The notes beneath the pieces are model-generated. The model did no database searches. It saw only the letters and a program-made list of their open reading frames with translations, and was not told the DNA's origin. Positions 1-9,401 of a stretch of 64,000 nucleotides of DNA are shown here, piece after piece (the stretch's first letter is position 1; each line of letters begins with the position of its first letter). Made by a program: the position numbers and the translations under genes. This DNA is from Roseburia sp. AM59-24XD (lineage in GTDB: Bacteria > Bacillota > Clostridia > Lachnospirales > Lachnospiraceae): assembly GCF_003478445.1 (NCBI RefSeq), contig NZ_QUET01000004.1:81251-145250 (forward strand). The letters are read 5' to 3'.

Positions 1-378
1 GTGGATATGAACCGGCTCAAGTATATCAATGATAATTATGGACATATCGAGGGAGACTTTGCAATCTGTACGCTGGCACATGCCGTACGCGAAATCTGCG
101 GAGATGAGGCTGTCTGTGCCCGGTTTGGCGGAGACGAGTTTGACTGTATTATTTTTGCAGATGATATCGCAGAGCTGACGGAGGAAGATCTTGGCTGCAG
201 ACTGCAGCAATGCATCGATGAGACGGAGGGTGTTTCGCAGAAGCCGTATCCGATCACAGCCAGCATCGGTGTGGTTGCCAGAGAGAGAACCGATGAACTG
301 GATGTGGAGCAGATGATCGGTAAGGCAGATACATTGATGTATTCGAACAAGCGTAAAGCCAAAGAAAACAGGAGTTGA
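1..378 (+). CDS. GGDEF domain (diguanylate cyclase), C-terminal part only
   Basis: The reading frame is open from the first base, so the gene starts outside the window. The visible 125 residues are a GGDEF domain: the N-terminal DxNxLKxINDxxGH element at residues 2-15, the catalytic GGDEF loop in RFGGDEFD at about residues 41-48, and the late ASIGV strand at about residues 87-91. Family knowledge: such domains make cyclic di-GMP from two GTP. The intact signature suggests an active enzyme. Sensor domains, if any, lie upstream. The GTG at base 1 is probably an internal Val codon. Confidence 0.9.
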   Translation: MDMNRLKYINDNYGHIEGDFAICTLAHAVREICGDEAVCARFGGDEFDCIIFADDIAELTEEDLGCRLQQCIDETEGVSQKPYPITASIGVVARERTDELDVEQMIGKADTLMYSNKRKAKENRS

Positions 379-411
379 TACATCCGTATTATGGTATATA
401 ATTTATAAAAC

Positions 412-456
412 AAAAAGCAACGCAATTGACAATCAGCCCGTCAGCGTTGCTTTTGT
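412..456. terminator. Bidirectional rho-independent terminator
   Basis: An 11-bp perfect stem (AAAAGCAACGC at 413-423 with GCGTTGCTTTT at 444-454) lies between two converging genes. The A-run on the left arm and T-run on the right arm let it stop transcription from both sides. Confidence 0.8.
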
Positions 457-478
457 TATTCGTAAGAGATATTTTCTT

Positions 479-1762
479 CTAGTTGTTCTTTAGATTTTTC
501 AGTGCGGTGGAAAGCTTGATAGGATTACCGTAGCGAAGGGTACCCATACGGTAGATCTTGGCAGCAAGCCATCCCGCAGCGATCGTGGATGCGAAAAGGA
601 TCACGGCGGAGATTACAATCTCTGATGTGGCGACACTTCCCATGCCGATCCGCACAAACATGGCGGAGTAGGAAGAAAATGGAAGGAAGGAGCAGATTTT
701 CATGATCGTGCTGTCCGGTGTCGGAAGCTGGAACATAACAATAAAGTAAACGATCATGATCAGCATCTGCAGCGTGCCGGCAGATTTGTTGATATCCTCT
801 GTTTTGGAGACAAGTGCGCCCATGGCTCCGTACAGGAATGCATAGAACAGGAAACCGCCGATGCCAAAGATAGCAAAGCCGGCGAGAACGCTGCCCGGTA
901 TCTTGAGCAGCATATCCAGTTTATCGCCCCAGTAGGTGTGGTTGACGCTGTAGCCTGCCAGAGCAGCCAGAAGGACAGAGCCGAGCTGTACGATGGCTGC
1001 CGTGGCACCGGCAAATACCTTGCCAAACAGAAGGTATTTGGCATCGACACTTGTGACAAGCACCTCGATGGAGCGGTTGCTTTTCTCGACGGTAACAGAG
1101 GTGGCAACCATAACACCGTATAAAATGATCATCATGAAGATAACAACAACGAGAGCGTAGCAGTACCAGTAATTATCACCGGCATCCTTGCCGAGAATAC
1201 GCTCCGTGCAGTTGACCGGAGCATCATAGCCTGCCGAGAAGGAAGCGTAATCCAGATCGTTTTGTTCACAGTAGATCTGCTGATGAACCTGAGAAAGAAA
1301 GCTCTCGAAGATCGCCTGATTCTCATCGTACATGTTCCGGTTCAGAACATAATATTCATAGTTCAAATCGTCTTTCACATCAAATCCGGCAGAGATTTTT
1401 TCGGATTTGACTGCCTTTTTCAGCTCTTTTTCACTTTTCATTGTGACAATCTCCGTATCGGAAAATGCCTGCTTTAAAATGGACAGGTCCTTAAAAATAC
1501 CGGTTTCATCCACCAGACCGATGGTGCTGTCCGCTTCGTTGGAGCTGTCAGAGGAGGCACCGCTGTTGTCGGATGTATCGTCACTTGCGGCGCTTCCGTT
1601 AGTCGGCTTATCAAGACCGAGCATGTCAGACATATCGATAAAGCGTGGCAGAAAGGTTCCGGCGCATAAAAGAACGATCAGTAAAAGTGTGGTTATGGTA
1701 AAGGATTTGTTGTTAATGTAGCTTTTTAATTCAAACCCATATATCGTAAAAAAACGTTTCAT
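479..1762 (-). CDS. ABC-2 type exporter permease (NatB-like)
   Basis: 427 residues. One transmembrane segment lies near residues 20-40, followed by an extracellular region of about 150 residues that includes a Ser/Asp-rich low-complexity stretch (about residues 57-80), then about five membrane segments in the C-terminal half. This is the shape of the NatB/YhaP-type ABC-2 permease family. The start is supported by GAGGATTCT just before ATG. It lies downstream of its ATPase partner (1870-2784) on the same strand, so the pair is probably one operon exporting sodium ions, drugs or peptides; the substrate cannot be read from sequence. Confidence 0.85.
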   Translation of the reverse strand: MKRFFTIYGFELKSYINNKSFTITTLLLIVLLCAGTFLPRFIDMSDMLGLDKPTNGSAASDDTSDNSGASSDSSNEADSTIGLVDETGIFKDLSILKQAFSDTEIVTMKSEKELKKAVKSEKISAGFDVKDDLNYEYYVLNRNMYDENQAIFESFLSQVHQQIYCEQNDLDYASFSAGYDAPVNCTERILGKDAGDNYWYCYALVVVIFMMIILYGVMVATSVTVEKSNRSIEVLVTSVDAKYLLFGKVFAGATAAIVQLGSVLLAALAGYSVNHTYWGDKLDMLLKIPGSVLAGFAIFGIGGFLFYAFLYGAMGALVSKTEDINKSAGTLQMLIMIVYFIVMFQLPTPDSTIMKICSFLPFSSYSAMFVRIGMGSVATSEIVISAVILFASTIAAGWLAAKIYRMGTLRYGNPIKLSTALKNLKNN

Positions 1763-1773
1763 AGAATCCTCAT

Positions 1774-1845
1774 TTCCGGCATAAAGCCTTATGTAATATA
1801 ATCCTGTGCGTTCGTGTTATTCCCATGTTCCGGCATAAAGCCTTA
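1774..1845. repeat. 18-bp direct repeat between the two NatAB-like genes
   Basis: TTCCGGCATAAAGCCTTA occurs at 1774-1791 and again at 1828-1845, 54 bp apart, inside the 107-bp gap between the ATPase and the permease gene. It suggests a local tandem duplication of intergenic sequence. No function is evident. Confidence 0.75.
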
Positions 1846-1869
1846 AGGAGCAGATCTCACGCATTCCCC

Positions 1870-2784
1870 TCATTCTCCGGCTTTCGCTACAAAGATGTCA
1901 TTTAATGACGGTTTGTATGTCTCAAAATGCTCAATGGTGCAGTCGGAAAGCTCAGACAGTTCGCGTAAAAGTGTCTGGCGGGATACGCCCTCATTTAAGC
2001 GGACGATGACATCCTCTTTGGTCTGTCCCGTTATATGGACACTGTCTGCAAGCTTTGTGCGAAGCAGGTCAGCAAAATCCTCCGGAGGCATATCGACAGC
2101 GCTCAGAACAAGCTGATCCTTGCCAAAGTCACGCTTGATCGTATCGAGGTGACCGGACAGAACGATCTCTCCATGATTGATGATAACGATATCTTCACAA
2201 AATTCCTCGACATAGCTCATCTGGTGGCTGGAGAAAATGACGATCTTGCCGTCGCGGATCAGCTCCTGCACAACATCCTGCAGAATCTGGGAGTTGACAG
2301 GATCAAGACCGCTGAAGGGCTCATCTAAGATCACGATCTCCGGATCGCAGACCAGTGTGGAGGCAAGCTGTACCTTCTGCTGATTTCCTTTGGATAAAGT
2401 TTCTAACAGTTTATTTTCATATGGAAGAACCTCTAATCGCTCAAGCCAGTGTCTGGCGTTTATAACAGCACTTTTGCGGCTGATGCCGCGCAGCATGGCG
2501 AGATAAACCATCTGTTCCAGAATCTTTCGTTTTGGGTATAAGCCTCTTTCCTCCGGGAGATATCCGATCTGAACCTTGCGGGGATCAAACGGTTTACCGT
2601 CCAGTGTGATCTCTCCGCTGTTCGCATGGAACACATCCATCAGGATACGGATCGTTGTCGTCTTGCCGGCACCGTTGCGGCCAAGCAGACCGAGCGCCTT
2701 ACCGCTTTCCACGGAGAAGGAAATGCCCTTCAGGACATTTGTCTCACCAAAGGATTTGGTAATATTTTTCACTTCGAGTTTCAT
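1870..2784 (-). CDS. ABC transporter ATP-binding protein (NatA-like)
   Basis: 304 residues. Walker A GRNGAGKTT (about residues 35-43), the signature region LSKGNQQKVQLA and Walker B IVILDEPFSGLD are all present, followed by the ABC-2 exporter C-terminal extension. An upstream in-frame ATG at 2796 is rejected because GGAGG lies between it and the ATG at 2784 and is properly spaced for the latter. It drives the permease at 479-1762. An LSKGNQQK signature of this type is common in NatA/YhaQ-like ATPases. Confidence 0.9.
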   Translation of the reverse strand: MKLEVKNITKSFGETNVLKGISFSVESGKALGLLGRNGAGKTTTIRILMDVFHANSGEITLDGKPFDPRKVQIGYLPEERGLYPKRKILEQMVYLAMLRGISRKSAVINARHWLERLEVLPYENKLLETLSKGNQQKVQLASTLVCDPEIVILDEPFSGLDPVNSQILQDVVQELIRDGKIVIFSSHQMSYVEEFCEDIVIINHGEIVLSGHLDTIKRDFGKDQLVLSAVDMPPEDFADLLRTKLADSVHITGQTKEDVIVRLNEGVSRQTLLRELSELSDCTIEHFETYKPSLNDIFVAKAGE

Positions 2785-3141
2785 AGAAACCTCCATTCAT
2801 TTTTGAGAAGCTGCTGCAATCGGTTCCAGGGGAACAACAGCAGTTTCTGTTGAAATATAAAGTCTTAATAACCAGTATAAAAAATATCGGAAGAAATAGC
2901 AAGTGCCGTCCGAAACAGCTGAGCCCACCTATGCTAAATAACCGGACATAAGAAATATTATGGGCGAATTACCGTCCTTAGTATGGGAAGTCTTAGGAAG
3001 AATAAAATCATGGTTGTAGTGGCGAAAATGAATTTACAATCAATTTACGTTTCATTTACTTGAGGGCGGTAGTGGATTTTACATAGCGTTTTTATAATGA
3101 ATTTCAGTGAGTGAGAGGGTAAAACAGAAAGGAAGACAGAA
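2785..3141 (+). promoter_or_regulatory. Upstream region of the AEP operon with a candidate -10 element
   Basis: This 357-bp divergent gap holds a perfect TATAAT at 3093-3098, about 45 bp before the first gene of the AEP operon. No good -35 lies at the usual distance, so an activator may be needed. The gene start is preceded by the ribosome site GAAAGGAAG. I see no clear riboswitch, operator or small gene in the rest of the gap. Confidence 0.4.
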
Positions 3142-3912
3142 ATGCTTAAATTAGAACATATCAGCAAATCCTTTGACGGCGTCAATGTACTTAACGACCT
3201 GTCACTGGAGGTGGAGGATGGCGAGATCGTTTCGATCCTCGGACCGTCAGGCTGTGGAAAGACAACATTATTAAATCTGATCCTTGGTATTACAAAGGCA
3301 GATCAGGGACAGATCATATATCAGGGAAAAGACATAACAGAGATTCCCATGGAAAAACGAGAGTTTAATATTGTATTTCAGGATTATGCATTGTTTCCAA
3401 ATCTGAATGTATATCAGAATATTGTATACGGACTTCGCAACAAACCGAATATTTCCAAGACGGAGGAGGTTGATGCGATGATCGATCTGTTAGAACTCAG
3501 ACCACATTTAAAGAAAGGAATCGACCAGCTGTCAGGCGGACAGAAACAGCGAGTGGCACTGGCGAGAACCATGGTCATGAAGCCGAAGATCCTCTTGCTT
3601 GACGAGCCGCTTTCCGCACTGGATGGCGTGATCAAGGAGTCGATCAAGAGCAAGATCAAAACGATCTCAAGGCAGTTTCATCTGACGACGATCATTGTTA
3701 CCCATGATCCGGAGGAGGCGTTGACCTTATCCGACCGGGTGCTGATCATTGAGAAAGGAAAGATCTCACAGTACGATACACCTCTTGGCATTGTGAATGC
3801 GCCGGAGAATGAATTTGTGGAGCATTTCATATTAAATCAGTTAATCATCAAGCGGGATAATATTCTGACATTATTTGGAAATGTACCGTTAGAAGCAGGG
3901 AAAGCGGTGTAA
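3142..3912 (+). CDS. 2-aminoethylphosphonate ABC transporter, ATP-binding protein
   Basis: 256 residues. Walker A GPSGCGKTT (about residues 35-43), signature LSGGQKQRVALART, Walker B ILLLDEPLSALD and the H-loop VTHDPEEAL are intact. This arrangement belongs to the Fe3+/spermidine/phosphonate (FbpC/PotA/PhnT) importer ATPases. The assignment to AEP rests on position: it is the first gene of a run that ends in phnW and phnX and is followed after 2 bases by the permease. It energises import at the cytoplasmic face of the membrane. Confidence 0.85.
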   Translation: MLKLEHISKSFDGVNVLNDLSLEVEDGEIVSILGPSGCGKTTLLNLILGITKADQGQIIYQGKDITEIPMEKREFNIVFQDYALFPNLNVYQNIVYGLRNKPNISKTEEVDAMIDLLELRPHLKKGIDQLSGGQKQRVALARTMVMKPKILLLDEPLSALDGVIKESIKSKIKTISRQFHLTTIIVTHDPEEALTLSDRVLIIEKGKISQYDTPLGIVNAPENEFVEHFILNQLIIKRDNILTLFGNVPLEAGKAV

Positions 3913-3914
3913 AA

Positions 3915-5582
3915 GTGAGAAAAAATTCAATTGGCATTAAAGTAATATTTATGATTCTGACCGTTTTCTTTGTTCTGTTTTTGGGACTGCCGGTCATTCG
4001 TTTACTGTGCCGCTCCTTCTCGGGAGAGGACGGAGGGGTCACACTTTCTGTTTATCAGAGCGTGTTTCAGCAGAAGAAATTTGGACAGGCACTTGGCAAC
4101 AGTTTTCTGATCGCAGCGCTTGCCGCAGGGCTTGCAACGATTGTCGCATTCATTCTTGCTTATACCTGCTATTATACAAATTTGCCGAAACGCTTCAAAA
4201 ATATCATACGTCTGGCGGCGATGTTGCCGATGTTTCTTCCAACGATCACATATGGTTTCGCAATTATTTACTCGTTTGGTCATCAGGGATTGATCACGAA
4301 AACCTTAGGACATACACTTCCGTTTGAACTTTACGGAATCTTTGGTCTGCTTGTGGGCTACAGCGTGTATACGATACCGGTAGCATTTCTGTTAGTCAGC
4401 AATACGATGCAGTACATAGACAAAAAGGTCATGATCGTATCAAAGGTTATGGGAGATAAAGCACATGCAACCTTCTGGATCGCCATTGTGCGTCCGCTTC
4501 TCGGAACACTCTGCGGCGCATTTATTCAGGCATTTTTCTTAAGCTTCACGGATTTTGGTATTCCGGCATCCGTAGGCGGCCGGTTTGAGGTTGTTGCAAG
4601 TGTGCTATATGACCAGATGCTCGGAGGCATTCCGAATTTCGGAAAGGGAGCCGCAGTAGCGATGATCATGCTGCTTCCGTCGATTGTGAGTATCTGTCTT
4701 TTACAGTATCTGGAGCGGTTTAATATCCGTTATAAAAAGATCAGCGACGCAGAACTGTCCCAAAACGTGGTCCGAGATGTTGTGTGGTCAATTTTGTCTG
4801 TCATTGCACTTGTTTTGATGCTGTGCATTTTCGTTGTCATCTTTGTGGCACCGTTTGTCACAGACTGGCCAAATAAAATATCCTTTTCCATGGAACATTT
4901 CGTGTCTGTTTTTACGGACAGTGATCTGTTAAGCATTTATGGAAATACACTGGCAATGGCAGTTTTATCGGCGGCAGCCGGTACGCTGGCAGCTTATGGC
5001 GCAGCACTTGTGACTGCAAGAAGCCGGATGCCGAAGTGGTGCAAGGGTGTTGTGGAAGGGATCGCCATGGTCACGAACACGATACCGGGTATGGTTCTCG
5101 GCGTGGCATATATGTTTGTGTTCTCCGGCACCAGTCTGCAGAATACGATGGGACTGCTCATCATCTGTAATGTGATCCACTATTTTTCATCGCCTTATCT
5201 TATGATGAAAAATTCGTTGTCCAAACTGAATGAAAGCTGGGAGACAACAGCCGGTCTGATGGGAGATTCCTGGATTAAAACGATCATCCGGATCGTGACG
5301 CCAAATGTAAAGGAAAGTCTGTGGAGTGTTTTTGGATATTATTTCACCAACTCCTGCGTTACCGTCAGTGCCATTATCTTTCTGGTTGGTTCCAGAACTA
5401 TGGTGCTTACCACGAAGATCAAGCAGCTCCAGTATCTCAACAAATTTAATGAGGTATTCGTGTTATCACTGCTGATCTTTTTCACCAATCTGATAGCCAA
5501 AGCTCTGTTTGCAGGGCTTGCTAAATATAAACCAATGCGTGTTACGCAAAAATTATTCCAAAAGAAGGAGACATTATGTTAA
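3915..5582 (+). CDS. 2-aminoethylphosphonate ABC transporter, fused double permease
   Basis: 555 residues with about twelve membrane segments in two similar halves, the FbpB/PhnU2-type arrangement in which one polypeptide supplies both permease domains. Each half carries an EAA-type loop contacting the ATPase (around KVMGDKAHATFW and GLMGDSWIKT). The start is GTG, two bases after the ATPase stop. The stop overlaps the next start (ATGTTAA), indicating translational coupling with the binding protein. Substrate is inferred from phnW and phnX downstream. Confidence 0.85.
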   Translation: MRKNSIGIKVIFMILTVFFVLFLGLPVIRLLCRSFSGEDGGVTLSVYQSVFQQKKFGQALGNSFLIAALAAGLATIVAFILAYTCYYTNLPKRFKNIIRLAAMLPMFLPTITYGFAIIYSFGHQGLITKTLGHTLPFELYGIFGLLVGYSVYTIPVAFLLVSNTMQYIDKKVMIVSKVMGDKAHATFWIAIVRPLLGTLCGAFIQAFFLSFTDFGIPASVGGRFEVVASVLYDQMLGGIPNFGKGAAVAMIMLLPSIVSICLLQYLERFNIRYKKISDAELSQNVVRDVVWSILSVIALVLMLCIFVVIFVAPFVTDWPNKISFSMEHFVSVFTDSDLLSIYGNTLAMAVLSAAAGTLAAYGAALVTARSRMPKWCKGVVEGIAMVTNTIPGMVLGVAYMFVFSGTSLQNTMGLLIICNVIHYFSSPYLMMKNSLSKLNESWETTAGLMGDSWIKTIIRIVTPNVKESLWSVFGYYFTNSCVTVSAIIFLVGSRTMVLTTKIKQLQYLNKFNEVFVLSLLIFFTNLIAKALFAGLAKYKPMRVTQKLFQKKETLC

Positions 5583-6582
5583 AAAGAAGAATTATGAGTA
5601 TGGGACTGGCAGTGATGCTTGCTGCCACAGCGATGACAGGATGTGGAAACAGTGCAAAATCGGGAAGTTCCGATTCCGCAGACAAAAAGGTAGTTATTTA
5701 TTCCAACGCAGACGATGAGGCGATCACCGCAATGCAGAATGCATTGGATAACAATGGTTATAAAGGAAAATATTCGTTTGAGGGCTTTGGAACCTCCGAA
5801 CTTGGCGGAAAGCTTTTGGCAGAAGGGAAAAATATCGAGGCAGATATGGTGACAATGAGTACCTTCTATCTGGACAGCGCGCAGAAGCAGAACAACATGT
5901 TCAAGAAGCTTGATTTTGAGGTAAATACCATTGACAAATTCGGCGATTACGCGGCACCGATCACCTCACAGGAGGGTGCGATCATTTTAAACACCGATCT
6001 GATGAAAGAACTCAAGCTGACAACACCAACCTGCTTAAAGGATCTGACGAAGTCAGAGTATAAGGGACATCTTTCCATTACTGATGTTAAGTCATCTTCT
6101 ACCGCATGGCTTCTGATGCAGGCTCTGATCTCTGAGTATGGCGAGAAGGAAGCACAGAATATCCTGAAGCAGATCTATATCAATGCAGGAGATCATATCG
6201 AAGATTCCGGATCTGCCCCACTGAAGCTCTGCCGTGCCGGCGAGGTTGCAATCGGCTTTGGCCTCAGACATCAGGCAGTTGCCGATAAGGAAGACGGTCA
6301 GCCGATTGATTTTGTAGATCCGACCGAGGGTAACTTTTCTCTGACCGAGTCTGTTGCTGTAATTGACAAGGGTGACAAGAGCAATCCTGAGGCAATGAAG
6401 ATGGCACAGTGCATTATCGAAAACGGTCGTAAGGAGCTGCAGCAGTCTTATCCTAACCCTCTTTATAAGGGAGAGTCCTCTGACAATAAGAATAAGTCAA
6501 AATATCCGAGACCTTCTCAGAGCCGCTTACCTTTGAACTGTATGAGAAGCATCAGCAGTTATCTGATGAGGTAATGCCATAA
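5576..6582 (+). CDS. 2-aminoethylphosphonate-binding lipoprotein (frameshifted near C-terminus)
   Basis: The N-terminus is a lipoprotein signal: MLKRR, a hydrophobic stretch, then the lipobox MTGC with Cys at residue 22. The body is a type-2 periplasmic binding fold like Fe3+/AEP-binding proteins. As sequenced, the frame stops at 6574 with an unlikely tail. Adding one base near 6508-6513 (CCGAG to CCGGAG) gives a plausible ending with TFSEPLTFELYEKH and a stop at 6580-6582, for 335 residues. The lesion touches only about the last 25 residues, so function might survive even if it is real. Confidence 0.8.
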
Positions 6583-6659
6583 CAGGGACAAAACTAAAGA
6601 TGAGTATGAAAAAAGGGAAAATAAAATAGAAAATCAAAATTTCAGAAATGAGGCGTAAC

Positions 6660-7748
6660 ATGCAATATAAGTTATTAACACCGGGACCGCTTACAACAAC
6701 GGATACGGTCAAACAGGAAATGATGGTGGATCACTGTACATGGGATGATGATTATAAGCAGGTGACCCAGAAAATAAGAAGTGGTCTGTTAGAGCTTGCA
6801 GGCGTATCGCCGGAGGAATATACGACGGTACTGATGCAGGGAAGCGGAACCTTTGGTGTTGAGGCTGCCATAACGACGTTGACCGGGAAGGACGATCATC
6901 TTCTGATCCTTGCGAATGGTTCTTATGGCGAGAGAATGGCAGACATTGCCAGACATGCCGGTATCCATTATCAGATGCATCAGTGGCCGATCGATCAGCA
7001 GCCGGATGCCGCTACAGTAGAGCAGATCTTAAAGGAGCATCAGGAGATCACTCATGTTTCTATGGTGCACAGTGAAACGACAAGCGGTATTTTAAATGAT
7101 GTTGCATCCATCGGAGCTGTTGTCAAAAATGCCGGCGCCGTATTTATTGTCGATGCAATGAGCAGCTTTGCCGGTGTGGAGATTCCTGTAAAGGAATGGG
7201 GCATTGACTGCATTATCAGCAGTGCCAATAAATGTATTCAGGGTGTGCCGGGCTTTTCCTATGTGATCCTGCGTAAGGATCTGCTCGAGCAGAGCGAGGG
7301 AAATGCAAGATCACTTTCTCTGGATCTGTATGACCAGTACAAGACGATGAATGTGGACGGCAAATGGCGTTTCACCTCACCAACACATGTTGTGCTGGCA
7401 TTTGCAAAGGCAATGGAAGAACTGAAGGAAGAGGGCGGTATTGCAGCACGTCATCAGCGTTATTACAATAATGAGGTACTTCTTCGCGAGAAAATGTCCG
7501 TACTTGGGTTTGTCCCGTTTTTGGGACAGGATGTACAGGGACCGATCATCACAACCTTCTATTATCCGGAGAACTGCAATTTCACATTTCGTGAAATGTA
7601 TGACTACATCAAGGAAAGAGGATATGTACTATATCCCGGAAAGACAACGAAGGAGGAGACCTTCCGTGTCGGCAACATCGGAGAGATTTATCCGGAGGAT
7701 ATCGAGAAGCTCTGCAGTCTGTTAAAAGAATTTCTGGAATCACGATAG
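6660..7748 (+). CDS. phnW: 2-aminoethylphosphonate--pyruvate transaminase
   Basis: 362 residues, usual for PhnW. It is a fold-type I PLP aminotransferase that converts AEP plus pyruvate to phosphonoacetaldehyde plus alanine in the cytoplasm. The N-terminal LLTPGPLTTT motif and the PLP-lysine region SSANKCIQGVPGF are typical of PhnW. The start at 6660 (MQYKLLTPGP) is chosen over the ATG at 6648 because GAGG lies 6 bases before it. It is followed after 16 bases by phnX, the next enzyme of the pathway. Confidence 0.95.
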   Translation: MQYKLLTPGPLTTTDTVKQEMMVDHCTWDDDYKQVTQKIRSGLLELAGVSPEEYTTVLMQGSGTFGVEAAITTLTGKDDHLLILANGSYGERMADIARHAGIHYQMHQWPIDQQPDAATVEQILKEHQEITHVSMVHSETTSGILNDVASIGAVVKNAGAVFIVDAMSSFAGVEIPVKEWGIDCIISSANKCIQGVPGFSYVILRKDLLEQSEGNARSLSLDLYDQYKTMNVDGKWRFTSPTHVVLAFAKAMEELKEEGGIAARHQRYYNNEVLLREKMSVLGFVPFLGQDVQGPIITTFYYPENCNFTFREMYDYIKERGYVLYPGKTTKEETFRVGNIGEIYPEDIEKLCSLLKEFLESR

Positions 7749-7764
7749 AAAGGACGTTAAAGCG

Positions 7765-8535
7765 ATGGACATTGAACTGGTAATTATGGACTGGGCGGGA
7801 ACAACCGTGGATTACGGCTGCTTCGCTCCGGTATATGCTTTTGAAAAGGCATTTAAAGAGGTTGGTATCGTACCGACCATGGAGGAGATCCGTGAGCCGA
7901 TGGGAATGCTCAAAAAGGACCATATCCGCACAATGCTGGCGATGAGACGTATTCATGAACTCTGGCTTGCGCAGAACGGCAAAGAGCCGGATGAGCCGGA
8001 TGTTGAGCGAATTTATGATATATTTGAAAAGAAGCTGATGGAGGGTCTGGCGGAATATACCGATCCGAAAGAGGGCTGTCTGGAATGCATGGATAAACTG
8101 CGTGAGCATGGTATCCGCATTGGCTCAACCACCGGCTACACACATGCGATGATGGATGTAGTCGAGAAGGAGGCAGCGGCAAAGGGATATCATCCGGATC
8201 TTCTGGTCACACCGGAGGACGTGGATGGAAATGGACGCCCGAAGCCGTATATGATCTTCCGCAATATGCAGCTTTTACAAGCAGAGGATATCCGGAAGGT
8301 CATGAAGGTGGGAGACACTGCTTCTGATATGAAAGAGGGCAAGAATGCCGGCGTATATACGGTTGGCGTTCTGGAGGGAAGTTCCGCTCTTGGGATGAGT
8401 CAGGAGGAATTTGAAGGACTGACCGGACAGGAACAGCAAAAGGAGCTTGACCGTGCCAAAAAGATATTGATGGATGCCGGTGCAGATCGTGTGATCCGCA
8501 GTTTAAAAGAGCTTCCTCATATTATTTTCTCATAA
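7765..8535 (+). CDS. phnX: Phosphonoacetaldehyde hydrolase
   Basis: 256 residues, HAD superfamily. The nucleophile motif is MDWAGTTVDYG (Asp at residue 9), the cap domain holds the Schiff-base lysine region MGMLKKDHIR (about residues 47-56), and GDTASDMKEG near residue 183 supplies late acidic residues. It splits phosphonoacetaldehyde to acetaldehyde and phosphate, completing AEP breakdown. GAAAGGACG precedes the ATG. It is the last gene of the operon and is followed by a strong terminator. Confidence 0.95.
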   Translation: MDIELVIMDWAGTTVDYGCFAPVYAFEKAFKEVGIVPTMEEIREPMGMLKKDHIRTMLAMRRIHELWLAQNGKEPDEPDVERIYDIFEKKLMEGLAEYTDPKEGCLECMDKLREHGIRIGSTTGYTHAMMDVVEKEAAAKGYHPDLLVTPEDVDGNGRPKPYMIFRNMQLLQAEDIRKVMKVGDTASDMKEGKNAGVYTVGVLEGSSALGMSQEEFEGLTGQEQQKELDRAKKILMDAGADRVIRSLKELPHIIFS

Positions 8536-8553
8536 ATAGAATAACTAACACCC

Positions 8554-8590
8554 AAAGAGCCGGAAATAGTTTGTATTTCCGGTTCTTTAT
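8554..8590. terminator. Terminator after phnX
   Basis: A long stem pairs AAAGAGCCGGAAATA with TATTTCCGGTTCTTT around a short loop. The A-rich left and T-rich right arms allow it to serve both phnX (+) and the response regulator gene converging from the right. Confidence 0.85.
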
Positions 8591-8656
8591 TGTATAGGAA
8601 AATGTTCGTAACATAGTGAGAATCAAGGAGAAATGCTGGATTTGCCCTTTTGGGTG
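8591..8656. repeat. Left copy of a ~67-bp direct repeat bracketing the 8.6-14.1 kb module
   Basis: Starts TGTATAG and ends near TTTGCCCTTTTGGGTG. It matches 14035-14102 at roughly 80% with a few small gaps (by-eye alignment), including the shared block ATTTGCCCTTTT. It lies between the phnX terminator and the stop codon of the response regulator. Confidence 0.7.
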
Positions 8657-8658
8657 CG

Positions 8659-9279
8659 TCAGGAATGTTGATAAAAGAACACGGCAAGCTGGGTGCGGTC
8701 GCGCAGCTGCAGCTTCTCGAGAATACCGCTGAGATAGTTGCGGATGGTACCTTCGCTGAGAAAGAGCCGTGCGGCAATTTCTTTGTTGCTGAGTCCCTGC
8801 GCGACCAGAGTGATGATCTCGTATTCTTTTTGTGAAATGTCGTGAGCACTGTAGTTAAAGGAGGCTTCCTGCTGCATAAGCCCGGGGAGCTTCTCCATGA
8901 TCTCGCTGCCATAGACATTCTGACCGGAATAGACAGCGTTTAGTGCCGGGATGATCGTTTCATAATCCTGTTTGATGATGTAGCCCTTTGCGCCAAGCTG
9001 CAGAGCTTTTGTGATGTACTCGTCATCCACGAAGGTGGTAAGAAACAGCACTCTGGCATCCGGAAACTGCTCAAGCACATCCGACAGTGCGTCCGTCCCA
9101 TTGCGGTGCTGCATACGGATATCCATCAGAAGAATATCCGGACGGTACTGCTGATACAAGGGCAATGCATCGCTGCCGTCATGACCGATCGCAGATACAT
9201 GAATGTCACCGGAGGCTTCGAGGATCATTTTTAATGACATGCAGACAAGCTGGTCATCGTCTATAAGAACTATATTCAT
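8659..9279 (-). CDS. NarL/LuxR-family response regulator
   Basis: 206 residues: an N-terminal receiver domain (IDDD near residues 5-8, phosphoacceptor Asp in LLMDIRM, Lys in the late IIKQD motif) and a C-terminal LuxR-type helix-turn-helix (QKEYEIITLVAQGLSNKEIA). A longer frame reaches 9402, but the ATG at 9279 has AGGAAAGG upstream and begins the receiver domain directly. It follows its kinase after about 120 bp and probably controls the divergent ABC exporter. Confidence 0.9.
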   Translation of the reverse strand: MNIVLIDDDQLVCMSLKMILEASGDIHVSAIGHDGSDALPLYQQYRPDILLMDIRMQHRNGTDALSDVLEQFPDARVLFLTTFVDDEYITKALQLGAKGYIIKQDYETIIPALNAVYSGQNVYGSEIMEKLPGLMQQEASFNYSAHDISQKEYEIITLVAQGLSNKEIAARLFLSEGTIRNYLSGILEKLQLRDRTQLAVFFYQHS

Positions 9280-9401
9280 AAGTGATTTTCCTTTCCTGAT
9301 ATCAATTTTGTGATTGATTTCTACTACGTTAATTTTGTCTGTTTTTATTTCTGCCTTCTTGATCTGTGGACAAGAAGGATTCCGTATATTCAAGCTGTTC
9401 A

